This document shows, piece by piece, positions 48,122 to 56,770 of a stretch of 64,000 nucleotides of DNA. This DNA is from Pseudomonas syringae CC1557. GTDB taxonomy: Bacteria; Pseudomonadota; Gammaproteobacteria; Pseudomonadales; Pseudomonadaceae. Position 1 is the stretch's first letter, and every line of letters begins with the position of its first letter. A model generated the notes under the pieces. That model did not search any database and was not told the origin of the DNA. It saw nothing but the letters and a program-made list of their open reading frames with translations. The position numbers were made by a program, and so were the translations under genes. The stretch is taken from positions 186,001-250,000 of the forward strand of contig NZ_CP007014.1 of assembly GCF_000452705.1 (NCBI RefSeq). The letters run 5' to 3'.

Positions 48122-48999
48122 ACCGCTTTCGATTCTCGAACCTGATGCTGGTTTTCGGCCTGCTGTTCATCTACGCGCCGATGGTGATTCTGGTCATCTA
48201 CTCGTTCAACGCCTCGCAACTCGTTACCGTCTGGGGCGGCTGGTCGGTGAAATGGTACGTCGGCCTGCTGGACAACTCGCAACTGATGGGCTCGGTGATG
48301 CGCTCGCTGGAAATCGCCTGCTATACGGCGATTGCGGCGGTGGCATTAGGCACCATGGCTGCGTTCGTCCTGACCCGCATCAGCCGCTTCAAGGGCCGTA
48401 CGTTCTTTGGCGGGCTGGTCACGGCTCCGTTGGTAATGCCGGAAGTAATCACCGGCCTGTCGCTATTGCTGCTGTTCGTGGCCATGGCGCAATTGATCGG
48501 CTGGCCGCAGGAACGCGGCATCATGACCATCTGGATCGCGCACACGACGTTCTGCGCGGCCTACGTGGCGGTGGTGGTATCGGCGCGCTTGCGGGAGCTG
48601 GACTTGTCGATCGAAGAAGCCGCGATGGACTTGGGCGCACGTCCGTGGAAGGTGTTCTTGCTGATCACCATCCCGATGATCGCGCCGTCGCTGGCTGCCG
48701 GGGGCATGATGTCGTTTGCGCTGTCGCTCGACGACCTGGTACTCGCCAGCTTCGTCTCCGGGCCGGGCTCGACGACCCTGCCGATGGAAGTGTTCTCCGC
48801 CGTGCGACTGGGCGTGAAGCCTGAAATCAACGCCGTTGCGAGCCTGATCCTGCTGGCGGTTTCACTGGCGACCTTCCTGGTCTGGTTCTTCACCCGCCGC
48901 GCGGAAAACAACCGCAAACGCGCGATTCAGCAAGCCATCGAGGAAAGCGCCGCAGACGCCTGGAAGCAGCCCGATCCGAGGCGTGCGCCGACGGCCTGA
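48118..48999 (+). CDS. spuH: polyamine ABC transporter, permease 2
   Basis: A 293-residue PotI-type permease with about six spans and the coupling loop EAAMDLGARPWKVFLLITIPMI. It pairs with SpuG. The charged C-terminal tail (AENNRKRAIQQAIEES) is cytosolic. It is the last transporter gene and is followed by a repeat-rich gap with no clear terminator. Confidence 0.94.
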   Translation: MNRFRFSNLMLVFGLLFIYAPMVILVIYSFNASQLVTVWGGWSVKWYVGLLDNSQLMGSVMRSLEIACYTAIAAVALGTMAAFVLTRISRFKGRTFFGGLVTAPLVMPEVITGLSLLLLFVAMAQLIGWPQERGIMTIWIAHTTFCAAYVAVVVSARLRELDLSIEEAAMDLGARPWKVFLLITIPMIAPSLAAGGMMSFALSLDDLVLASFVSGPGSTTLPMEVFSAVRLGVKPEINAVASLILLAVSLATFLVWFFTRRAENNRKRAIQQAIEESAADAWKQPDPRRAPTA

Positions 49000-49010
49000 C
49001 AGCCACGGCA

Positions 49011-49209
49011 GGACGCAAGGCGTCCAGAACTGCATGCCTAAGCAGGGCGCAGGCACGATGGCCGGGCAACTGGTCATCACTCCCACGCTCTGGCGTGGGC
49101 GCGCAGCTCTGGGCGCTCTGCGTCCGATCTTGAGTGGGCGGTGCTACGCAGGCGGGTGACGCGGAGCGTCACGAAAGGCATACCAACTTCAGAGCATTGG
49201 CACGATAGC
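49011..49209. repeat. dispersed intergenic palindromic repeat, locus C (three units)
   Basis: Forward unit at about 49011-49061 (GGACGCAAGGCGTCCAGAAC ...), reverse unit at about 49075-49134 (... CGCTCTGCGTCCGATCTTGAG), forward unit at about 49156-49209 (GTGACGCGGAGCGTCACGAAAGGC ...). It fills the gap between convergent spuH and hacB, where its palindromes may also act as the transcription end. Confidence 0.8.
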
Positions 49210-49233
49210 CAGTGCGCGGTTCGGCTCAGATCG

Positions 49234-51621
49234 CTACGCCCCCGGCACCAACCGCAATACCCCTTCCGTATGCTCCGCCACGTCCTTCTCGCTAAAGCGC
49301 TGCGGCATGTATTCGCCACTCACAAACGCCTTGGTCTGATCCGAGTAATGCTTGTCGAACGGTATGCCGCTCTGGCCGACCGGGTTGATCCCCAGGCTGT
49401 GTGCCGGGTCGGCGAAGTCGATCAGGCGGCGGGTCGAGGGGCCGTAGCCGACGGGCCATGGGGCAGGGCGGATGCTGGATGACAGGTTGTTCGGCACTTC
49501 ATGGGTGCCCGGCGCTGCATACGGGCCGACGTTGAAGATCATGTCCAGCGGCTTTTGCGAGCCCAGCGGATGGCCTTGAGTCAGGGTGTGCGCCTTGCCC
49601 CAGACCCATTCGTCCGGGTTGGTGCCATATAACGATCTCAAGTGCGAAACACTGGCCCGCCAGGCGACCTTGACGGTGTTGGCGCGGCTTTCTTCGTGAG
49701 GTGAATTACGATTGTTCCACCACGGCGAATCGGCATCAGCGGCCAGGCGTGGCAGTGCGGAGTCCAGAACGCGCGATGACAGCAAGATTTCGAAGAAAGC
49801 ATCGCCCAGCTCGTCGTGAAAGGTCTCTTCAGTCAAGTCGAACAGGAACTGGTTAAACAGCGTGGCGCCGACAGAATCGACCGGGTAGTCGCCTTTCCAG
49901 TTAGCCAGCCGCTCTACAAGGGCGAGTTCGTCCGGGTCGCTGACGACACTGCGCAATACGGGTATCAACGGTTTGAGAATGCTCGGCGCGTAATCGGTTT
50001 GGGTACCCAGCTGCAAGGCCTTGTTGGCGTTGAGGTCCCACTTCACCGTCGAGTCGTTCAACTGCCGGTTCAACTGCTGGCCTCGCTCGGCAGGGTTGTA
50101 ATAACCCGGAATCGGCATACCGGTCGGCGATAGCGGCTGGAAGTTGGCGGACACGATATAACCCCGCGCCGGGTTTTCTTCGTGCGGGTTGGCGCTGAAC
50201 GGATAGAAGCCAAGCTTATCGGCTTGCGCTGTGCTGCCATCCAGAATGAACGCAGGGTTGACGCCTTGCGGGCGGACCGGCAGTTGCGCCGCTGCCCACC
50301 AGCCGATATCGCCCTTGGCATTGGCCCAGACAATATTGAGGCCCGGCGACTGAATCTTCTCGGCAGCGCTGCGCATCTTGTCCAGTGTGTCGGCGCGGTT
50401 GGCCTCGTAGAAGCCGTCAAGCACCGGGTTGGCGGACACCAGGAATGACCACCACATCGCGATAGGTGCCTGACCGGCGTTCTTGCCCATCACATTGTTG
50501 ACGATCGGACCGTGCGGCGACTCCAGCAGCGTCAGGTTGACGGGCTGCTGGCCTTTGACCGCGATCTGTTGCTCGGTACGGCTCATGTCCACCCATTGGC
50601 CGTGGTACCAGACCTGATTCGGGTTCTCGGGGTTGGTCTTTTCGGCGATCAGGTCCACGTCGTCGTTCTGGAACATGGTCAGGCTCCAGCCGAAGTCCAT
50701 GTTATGACCCAGAAGCGCGAACGGGTTGAGCGCCGGAAAGTGCCCGTACAGCTCGAAACCCGGTGCCGACAACTGCGCTTCGTACCACACCGAAGGCACC
50801 GAGAAGCGAATGTGTGGATCACCCGCGAGGATCGGCTTGCCGCTTTGCGTGCGGCTGCCGGAAATCACCCAGGCATTGCTGCCTTCGAACTGCGGCAGGC
50901 CTGCGTCTTCGAGCGCCTTGTGGCTTAACTGCGCCAGCTGATTCAGGCCTTTCCAGTCGGCGCTGACCAGTGCCGGTTTCGAGGCGAGCATGCCGTCCGG
51001 GTGCCAGTCCAGATCGAACACGTTCAGGTACTGCGGCCCCAGTTGATCACGCACGTAGGTAAGCAGCGGCTCGGTCCTGAACGCTGCAGCAAAGCTGTAC
51101 GCCAGATAGCCACCGACGCTGACTGTGTCTTCCGTGGTGAAGCGTCGCTTGGGGATGCCCAGCACGTCGAACTCCATCGGCTTTGCGTGAGTGTCCTGAT
51201 ATTGGTTGATACCGTCGATATAGGCTTCCAGCGCCTTCCAGGTCGGTGTGTTCTTGTCCTGATGGGCGACATAGGCGTCGGCGTGCTCACGAATGCGCAA
51301 GCTGCGAAACAGTTTGTCGGTCTCGACCAGGTTCGGCCCCAGGATTTCGGCCAGCTCGCCACGTGCCAGGCGACGCAGCATTTCCATCTGGAACAGCCGA
51401 TCCTGCGCGTGGGCGTAACCCAGTGCACGGTACAGATCCGCTTCGTTTTCAGCCCGTATGTGCGGAACGCCGCGCTCGTCATAACGCAGGGTGACAGGCG
51501 CCTGAAGACGGCTCATTGCGATCTCGCCATCACGGACCGGCTGCTTACTGTTTATGTACCAGCCAGCGCCGCCAGCGAGAATGGCAATGATGACGGCAAG
51601 AATGACGAGGCTGCGTTTCAT
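49234..51621 (-). CDS. hacB: acyl-homoserine lactone acylase, penicillin acylase family
   Basis: A 795-residue Ntn hydrolase precursor. A signal/anchor (about residues 1-22, KRSLVILAVIIAILAGGAGW) is followed by the alpha chain, a spacer and the beta chain starting at the nucleophile Ser248 in FEGSNAWV, where autocleavage frees the active N-terminus. By position behind spuH it corresponds to P. aeruginosa PA0305/HacB and to P. syringae HacB, reported to cleave the amide of AHL signals. The start at 51621 fits the signal peptide. Substrate range (AHLs or other acyl amides) cannot be told from sequence alone. Confidence 0.9.
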   Translation of the reverse strand: MKRSLVILAVIIAILAGGAGWYINSKQPVRDGEIAMSRLQAPVTLRYDERGVPHIRAENEADLYRALGYAHAQDRLFQMEMLRRLARGELAEILGPNLVETDKLFRSLRIREHADAYVAHQDKNTPTWKALEAYIDGINQYQDTHAKPMEFDVLGIPKRRFTTEDTVSVGGYLAYSFAAAFRTEPLLTYVRDQLGPQYLNVFDLDWHPDGMLASKPALVSADWKGLNQLAQLSHKALEDAGLPQFEGSNAWVISGSRTQSGKPILAGDPHIRFSVPSVWYEAQLSAPGFELYGHFPALNPFALLGHNMDFGWSLTMFQNDDVDLIAEKTNPENPNQVWYHGQWVDMSRTEQQIAVKGQQPVNLTLLESPHGPIVNNVMGKNAGQAPIAMWWSFLVSANPVLDGFYEANRADTLDKMRSAAEKIQSPGLNIVWANAKGDIGWWAAAQLPVRPQGVNPAFILDGSTAQADKLGFYPFSANPHEENPARGYIVSANFQPLSPTGMPIPGYYNPAERGQQLNRQLNDSTVKWDLNANKALQLGTQTDYAPSILKPLIPVLRSVVSDPDELALVERLANWKGDYPVDSVGATLFNQFLFDLTEETFHDELGDAFFEILLSSRVLDSALPRLAADADSPWWNNRNSPHEESRANTVKVAWRASVSHLRSLYGTNPDEWVWGKAHTLTQGHPLGSQKPLDMIFNVGPYAAPGTHEVPNNLSSSIRPAPWPVGYGPSTRRLIDFADPAHSLGINPVGQSGIPFDKHYSDQTKAFVSGEYMPQRFSEKDVAEHTEGVLRLVPGA

Positions 51622-51912
51622 GCGGTTTCTCTGTAATGGCATAGTGAATGGCGCGAGGCATGGGTGCAGGCTATGGTTGTGCAATACGGCAACAGACTGA
51701 AACGCAGTTCGGGCGAACGCTGCTCAAAAGCCTACCGTGATCGCGTACAAAGCAAACATGAATAACCGTGTCAGTTGTCCTGCTGGCGCGTGGCGACAGA
51801 CTGATTCCTGACTGACGCTTACGATTACAGCGCCGCAGCTTGCCATGCCTGTCCATACAGAAGAATATCGTTACACAATTTTACCCACCGTTTGCCGGAA
51901 TCTGGAAGTCAC

Positions 51913-52854
51913 ATGTCCGCCACGTTTGCCCCCGATAAACTGCGCGCCAGTCTGCTGCCGCTGAATATCATCGATCCGCTGTCCATGGACGGGCTGGCCT
52001 ATCAGCGCTTCTACGGTCTTGCCGGGCTGGGTGGCGAAAACGTCATACGCAGTTGGCTGGGGCGTCTCGACGTGGCGGGATACGAAATTGTCGGGCAGGT
52101 ATGGTTGCCCGACAGCCCGGTTGCCACGCTGTTTCTGTTTCACGGCTTCTACGATCACATGGGGCTGTACCGGCATGTCATCGAGTGGGCGCTGGATCAA
52201 CGAATTGCAGTGATTGCCTGCGACTTGCCGGGGCATGGGCTGTCCAGTGGCCGTCGCGCCAGCATCAACGACTTCGCCGAGTACCAGCTTGTGTTGCAAC
52301 GTCTGCTGCTCGAAGCCGAAGGCCTTGGGTTGCCGCACCCCTGGCACCTGTGCGGACAGAGCATGGGCGGTGCTGTTGTGATGGATCACCTGCTTCATCA
52401 AGGTACGGACACGCCTGCGCAAGGCGAAGTGATTCTGCTGGCGCCATTGGTAAGGCCAAGAGCCTGGGGCTGGTCGCGTTTCAGTTATCACCTGCTCAAA
52501 CCGTTCGTGACCGGTATCGCCCGGCGTTTCACGGAAAACTCGAATGCTCCGGCGTTCCTGCCTTTTCTATTGGCCGACCCGTTGCAACCGAATCGCCTGC
52601 CGACCGCCTGGGTCGGTGCGCTGGAAAAGTGGGTAAAGCGTATTGAAAGTGCGCCACGCAGCCAGCGCAGCCCTATCATCATTCAGGGCGAGGCAGACAT
52701 GACGGTCGACTGGCTGCATAACCTGGCAGTCTTGAAAGACAAGTTCAGCCAGCCGCAAATCCTTATGCTGAGCCACGCCCGCCATCACTTGGCCAATGAG
52801 GCGCCGGAGATGCGCGAGCGGTATTTCGACTACCTTTCCACGCGAATGCTTTAA
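51913..52854 (+). CDS. alpha/beta hydrolase, monoacylglycerol lipase-like
   Basis: A 313-residue serine hydrolase. Nucleophile Ser150 in GQSMGG, Asp in QGEADMTVDW and His in SHARHHLANE make a full triad. The oxyanion region is FHGFYDHMGLY, as in PldB/MGLL-type lysophospholipases. No signal peptide, so it is probably cytosolic. The ATG at 51913 has TGGAAG upstream. Its end overlaps the opposing small membrane gene by 4 bases. The substrate is not known. Confidence 0.88.
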   Translation: MSATFAPDKLRASLLPLNIIDPLSMDGLAYQRFYGLAGLGGENVIRSWLGRLDVAGYEIVGQVWLPDSPVATLFLFHGFYDHMGLYRHVIEWALDQRIAVIACDLPGHGLSSGRRASINDFAEYQLVLQRLLLEAEGLGLPHPWHLCGQSMGGAVVMDHLLHQGTDTPAQGEVILLAPLVRPRAWGWSRFSYHLLKPFVTGIARRFTENSNAPAFLPFLLADPLQPNRLPTAWVGALEKWVKRIESAPRSQRSPIIIQGEADMTVDWLHNLAVLKDKFSQPQILMLSHARHHLANEAPEMRERYFDYLSTRML

Positions 52855-53042
52855 ACCCTGTCGGCCTTGCCAGCCTGCAACGCCTTCACCTGGCGGCGCA
52901 GGCGAACGTTGTCGACGAACAGTACGATGACCATCAGCGCGCCGAGAACAGCAAACGCATCCTGCCCCAGAGAACTCCAGAACAGCCAGGCTAAAAACGC
53001 CATGACAACAGCGGTGGCGAGCAGGGCGATAGAGTCTTTCAT
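52851..53042 (-). CDS. small membrane protein, hypothetical
   Basis: A 63-residue protein with two closely spaced hydrophobic spans (about 5-23 and 30-46) and a basic cytosolic tail (RLRRQVKALQAGK) that could form a short coiled coil. The function is unknown. It converges tail to tail on the hydrolase gene with a 4-base overlap. Confidence 0.7.
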   Translation of the reverse strand: MKDSIALLATAVVMAFLAWLFWSSLGQDAFAVLGALMVIVLFVDNVRLRRQVKALQAGKADRV

Positions 53043-53092
53043 ACGGTTGCGTCCATTCCTTTGACATCAGGCGCTTGATGGCCTGAAAGATT

Positions 53093-53851
53093 TTACTGCC
53101 CAGGATTCAGACTCGATGCACTTTGCCCGACCGCCAGCCCCGCCCGAATCGCGGCCAGTGCGGCTTGATAATAGGCTTTACCTTCCGGCGACTCGGCGAA
53201 GGTCGAGAACTCTTCAAGCTCCGGGTCGGACAGGTCACGGTAGACGTACAACAGTGTGTTGTTCAGGTCGGCGCTGATCTGCGCCATCAGGCGTTCGCGC
53301 TGGCCTTCGAGCATGCCCTGCGCCTGACCGCCGCCCAGCAGGCCGGGGATCATCTGGCTCAGGCTGTCGGCCGCAACGCCAGCAATTGCAAGGCTGACTT
53401 CGGCGCCGGCTTCTTTGGCTGGGAGCGCCTGGGCAAGATGGCCGATCAGCAACTGACGGGTTGCGTCTGCTTCGATGTGCGGCAGCCCTTGCGCATGTTT
53501 GGCCAGTTGATCGGAGCGGGTGGCGGTCAGCTCGGCGTTGACGATTCTACGGCCGAGCGGTGACTGGAAGAATTGCAGCGCAGGGGCAGGGTCCTTGAGG
53601 CTTTCGCGAAGACGCTTTGCGGCGCGCTGATCCATGGCCTGGGGGGCGAAGCGCTGATTGCTGTTACTGACCAGCGCCTGATAAACCGCAGGCGGCAGGT
53701 TGCTGCTGTAGCGTTGCTGGGCAGCCTTGAGGGCATCGTTGAAATGCGCGCGTTGTTCCGGCCAGCCTGCAGCCTTGTATAACTGATCGTAGCCGTCTGC
53801 CCAGGCAGGCATGGTGCAGAGCATCAACAACAAAACAAACAAACGACGCAT
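53093..53851 (-). CDS. secreted hypothetical protein, DUF2059-like
   Basis: A 252-residue periplasmic protein with a signal peptide (MRRLFVLLLMLCTMPAWA). It is mainly helical, with two similar segments containing a FxxSPxGK-type word (FFQSPLGRR and FAESPEGKAYY), the mark of DUF2059-like domains, so an internal duplication is likely. AGGAG precedes the start at 53851. The function is unknown. The small membrane gene lies 50 bases downstream on the same strand. Confidence 0.75.
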   Translation of the reverse strand: MRRLFVLLLMLCTMPAWADGYDQLYKAAGWPEQRAHFNDALKAAQQRYSSNLPPAVYQALVSNSNQRFAPQAMDQRAAKRLRESLKDPAPALQFFQSPLGRRIVNAELTATRSDQLAKHAQGLPHIEADATRQLLIGHLAQALPAKEAGAEVSLAIAGVAADSLSQMIPGLLGGGQAQGMLEGQRERLMAQISADLNNTLLYVYRDLSDPELEEFSTFAESPEGKAYYQAALAAIRAGLAVGQSASSLNPGQ

Positions 53852-53983
53852 TGGGGACTCCTGTCGGCAGGCGGCTATTCTCCCGGTGTTAACGTGGATT
53901 TGTCGAGTTATGACTGCCCTTGGCGAATGAAATCTCGTGCTCATGACGCCTTCCATACACGCTGCTGTCGGATTTCAGGGCTA

Positions 53984-54628
53984 ATGGATACTATGCTCGC
54001 CATGCGCATACCCTCTGACCACCCCTTGCTGCTGCGAATCGTCGACGACCTGGCCGCCAATGGCTGGTCACAGCAGAATATTTTCCTGCCCGAAGCTCTG
54101 ACCCTGGAGCTGGAGCAGGAGTGCCGCAAACGTGCTGCCGAGGGCGAACTTGAGCCTGCCGGTGTAGGCAAAGGGCCGGCACTGGAGGTGCGCGAAGGTA
54201 TTCGGGGTGATCGCATCCAGTGGCTTGAGGCGGGTCAGGTACAGTGCTGCGACAGCTATCTGGAGTTGATGGAAAGCTTGCGCGAGGCGCTTAATCGCGG
54301 CCTGTTTCTGGGGCTCGATGATTACGAAAGCCATTTCGCGCTCTACCCGCCAGGTGCGTTCTATCTAAGGCACGTCGACCGCTTTCGCGATGACGACAAA
54401 CGCATGGTGTCAGCGGTGCTCTACCTTAATAACGCCTGGTTGCCGGAGCACGGCGGTCAGTTGCGCATGTACCTGAAGGATGATCTGGCGTATGACGTCC
54501 AGCCCACAGGCGGATGTCTGGTGGTCTTTCTTTCCGGCGACATCCCTCACGAAGTCATGCCCGCGACCCGTGACCGGCTTTCTTTGACTGGCTGGTTCAG
54601 GCGTAGAGGCAACGAGCTGTTTCAGTGA
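53984..54628 (+). CDS. 2-oxoglutarate/Fe(II)-dependent oxygenase
   Basis: A 214-residue protein of the prolyl-4-hydroxylase-like 2OG oxygenase superfamily. It has the HxD pair (YLRHVDRF), the distal His (IPHEVMP) and the 2-oxoglutarate Arg (RLSLTGWFRR). The start at 53984 has CAGGG upstream; 54002 (MRIPSDHPLL) is an alternative. Small bacterial members hydroxylate proteins or small molecules; the target here is unknown. Confidence 0.88.
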   Translation: MDTMLAMRIPSDHPLLLRIVDDLAANGWSQQNIFLPEALTLELEQECRKRAAEGELEPAGVGKGPALEVREGIRGDRIQWLEAGQVQCCDSYLELMESLREALNRGLFLGLDDYESHFALYPPGAFYLRHVDRFRDDDKRMVSAVLYLNNAWLPEHGGQLRMYLKDDLAYDVQPTGGCLVVFLSGDIPHEVMPATRDRLSLTGWFRRRGNELFQ

Positions 54629-54757
54629 TATTCATGTCTGGCTCATGAAAACTGTTTCATGAACGAAGTCAGCCAGCGGGCTATCGTGAGAATCCCTGAA
54701 CCGGGAGTTCTGGTGCAGGTCGGACTTACGTCAATTGAATCTGGATCGGGAGCAATC

Positions 54758-55195
54758 ATGAAATCCTTATTTTCTGGAACGGCAGTGGCGGGCCTGTTGC
54801 TGGGCGCATCCATGCTGGTCAGCGCCGCCGACATGCCGCACACGGCATCACCCGAAGGTGCCGAGGTGTACATCATCTCGCCCAAGGATGGCGAAACCGT
54901 GACGTCGCCGTTTACCGTGCAGTTTGGTCTGCGGGGCATGGGCGTCGCGCCTGCGGGTGTGGATGTTCCTGACACCGGTCACCATCACTTGCTGATCGAT
55001 GTCAAAAACCAGCCAGCCATGGATGCGCCGTTGCCGGTCAGCGACAACATCCGCCACTTCGGCAAGGGGCAGACCGAAACCGAACTCAACCTGCCGCCAG
55101 GCCAGCACACTCTGCAATTGCTGATGGGCGACAAAGGCCACATGCCGCTCAACCCTTCGGTCGAATCGAAGAAGATCACGATCAATGTGAAGTAG
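54758..55195 (+). CDS. secreted DUF4399-type protein
   Basis: A 145-residue periplasmic protein with a signal peptide ending at VSAA. The mature part contains VYIISPKDGETVTSPF, DTGHHHLLID (a His cluster that may hold a metal), LPPGQHTLQLLMGD and HMPLNPSVES, the pattern of DUF4399. The start at 54758 has CGGGAG upstream. The function is unknown; copper or other metal contact via the His triplet is a guess. Confidence 0.85.
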   Translation: MKSLFSGTAVAGLLLGASMLVSAADMPHTASPEGAEVYIISPKDGETVTSPFTVQFGLRGMGVAPAGVDVPDTGHHHLLIDVKNQPAMDAPLPVSDNIRHFGKGQTETELNLPPGQHTLQLLMGDKGHMPLNPSVESKKITINVK

Positions 55196-55210
55196 GGGGA
55201 TCAGCGCTTG

Positions 55211-55322
55211 TGTGACGCAGAGCGTCAAGAGCGGCATAGCCACGCTGGAGAGTGAGGAACGATCATTTCAACTATCGTGCGACGCTCTGCGTCGGCATGC
55301 CGTTCTGGACGCTCTGCGTCCG
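55211..55322. repeat. dispersed intergenic palindromic repeat, locus D (inverted pair)
   Basis: Forward unit at about 55211-55265 (GTGACGCAGAGCGTCAAG ... GAGGAACGATCA) and reverse unit at about 55274-55322 (ATCGTGCGACGCTCTGCGTC ... GGACGCTCTGCGTCCG). It lies between the convergent DUF4399 gene and serA. Confidence 0.8.
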
Positions 55323-55380
55323 GTCTTGAGCGGAAGGCGTGCCCATGCAGAGCATGAGCACGCTGATCAGAGCAAACGGA

Positions 55381-56610
55381 TCAGAACAACACGCGGCTGC
55401 GGATGGTGCCTTTGATGTGTTGCAGCTTGGCCTGGGCGAGGTCCGAGTATTCGGCGTCGACGTCGATGACCACGTAGCCAACCTTCTCGTTGGTCTGCAG
55501 GAACTGACCGGAGATGTTGATACCGTTCTCGGCGAAGACCTTGTTGATCTCGCTGAGCACGCCCGGAATGTTCTCGTGGATGTGCAGCAGACGGTGCTTG
55601 CCGGGGTGAGCAGGCAAGGCCACTTCGGGGAAGTTGACCGAGGACACCGACGTACCGTTATCGCTGTACTTGACCAGCTTTTCCGCGACTTCCAGACCGA
55701 TGTTGGCCTGCGCCTCGGCGGTAGAACCACCGATGTGCGGGGTCAGGATCACGTTGTCCAGGCCACGCAGCGGGCTTTCGAAGATGTCGTCGTTCGAGCG
55801 AGGCTCGACCGGGAACACGTCGATGGCGGCGCCGATCAGGTGCTTGTCCTTGATCGCGTCAGCCAGAGCGTCCAGCTCGACGACCGTGCCGCGCGCGGCG
55901 TTGATCAGGATGCTGCCCTTTTTCATCGCGCGGATTTCTTTTTCGCCGATCATCCACTGGGTTTCGGTGGTTTCCGGAACGTGCAGGGTGACGATGTCAG
56001 ACATGCCCAGCAGCTCGTTCAGGCTGGAAACCTGAGTGGCGTTGCCCAGCGGCAGCTTGGTCAGCGTGTCGTAGAAGTACACCTGCATGCCCAGGCCTTC
56101 AGCCAGCACCGACAATTGAGTACCAATCGAGCCATAGCCGACGATGCCCAGCTTCTTGCCACGGATCTCGAAGGAGTTGGCGGCGCTCTTGATCCAGCCG
56201 CCACGGTGGCAGGAAGCGTTCTTCTCCGGGATGCCGCGCAGCAGCAGGATCGCTTCGGCCAGCACCAGCTCGGCGACCGAACGAGTGTTGGAATACGGTG
56301 CGTTGAACACCGCGATACCGCGCTCGCGCGCCGCGTTCAGATCCACCTGATTGGTGCCGATGCAGAAGCAGCCGACCGCGACCAGCTTTTTGGCGTTATC
56401 GAACAGCTCTTCGGTCAACTGGGTGCGGGAACGGATGCCGATGAAATGAGCGTCGGCGATCTTTTCCTTCAGTTCGGCTTCCGGCAGAGACTTGGTGTGG
56501 TACTCGATGCTGGTATAGCCGGCTGCCTTGAGGACGTCGACAGCGGATTGATGAACGCCTTCGAGAAGAAGGAACTTGATCTTGCTCTTGTCGAGGGAAG
56601 TCTTGCTCAT
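55381..56610 (-). CDS. serA: D-3-phosphoglycerate dehydrogenase
   Basis: A 409-residue NAD-dependent enzyme for the first step of serine synthesis. NAD-binding GYGSIGTQLS, catalytic Arg in NAARGT and His in TPHIGGST are present, with a C-terminal ACT domain (about 335-409) for serine feedback. The start at 56610 gives MSKTSLDKSKIKFLL, a typical form. In pseudomonads SerA also reduces 2-oxoglutarate to D-2-hydroxyglutarate, which links it with the divergent dehydrogenase. Confidence 0.97.
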   Translation of the reverse strand: MSKTSLDKSKIKFLLLEGVHQSAVDVLKAAGYTSIEYHTKSLPEAELKEKIADAHFIGIRSRTQLTEELFDNAKKLVAVGCFCIGTNQVDLNAARERGIAVFNAPYSNTRSVAELVLAEAILLLRGIPEKNASCHRGGWIKSAANSFEIRGKKLGIVGYGSIGTQLSVLAEGLGMQVYFYDTLTKLPLGNATQVSSLNELLGMSDIVTLHVPETTETQWMIGEKEIRAMKKGSILINAARGTVVELDALADAIKDKHLIGAAIDVFPVEPRSNDDIFESPLRGLDNVILTPHIGGSTAEAQANIGLEVAEKLVKYSDNGTSVSSVNFPEVALPAHPGKHRLLHIHENIPGVLSEINKVFAENGINISGQFLQTNEKVGYVVIDVDAEYSDLAQAKLQHIKGTIRSRVLF

Positions 56611-56770
56611 CTGCTTAAACCTGTGTCCCGGAGAAAATGGCAGGGGGTGGCCGGATCGGTGCTGGGCACGATTCACGGGGGGCGTATGCTAGCATATGAG
56701 CCCCGCGAAACCCCATTCCAGAACGTGAACCGTTCTCAGGATGCCCATGAATTGTCCGAGAGTTGAGTCG

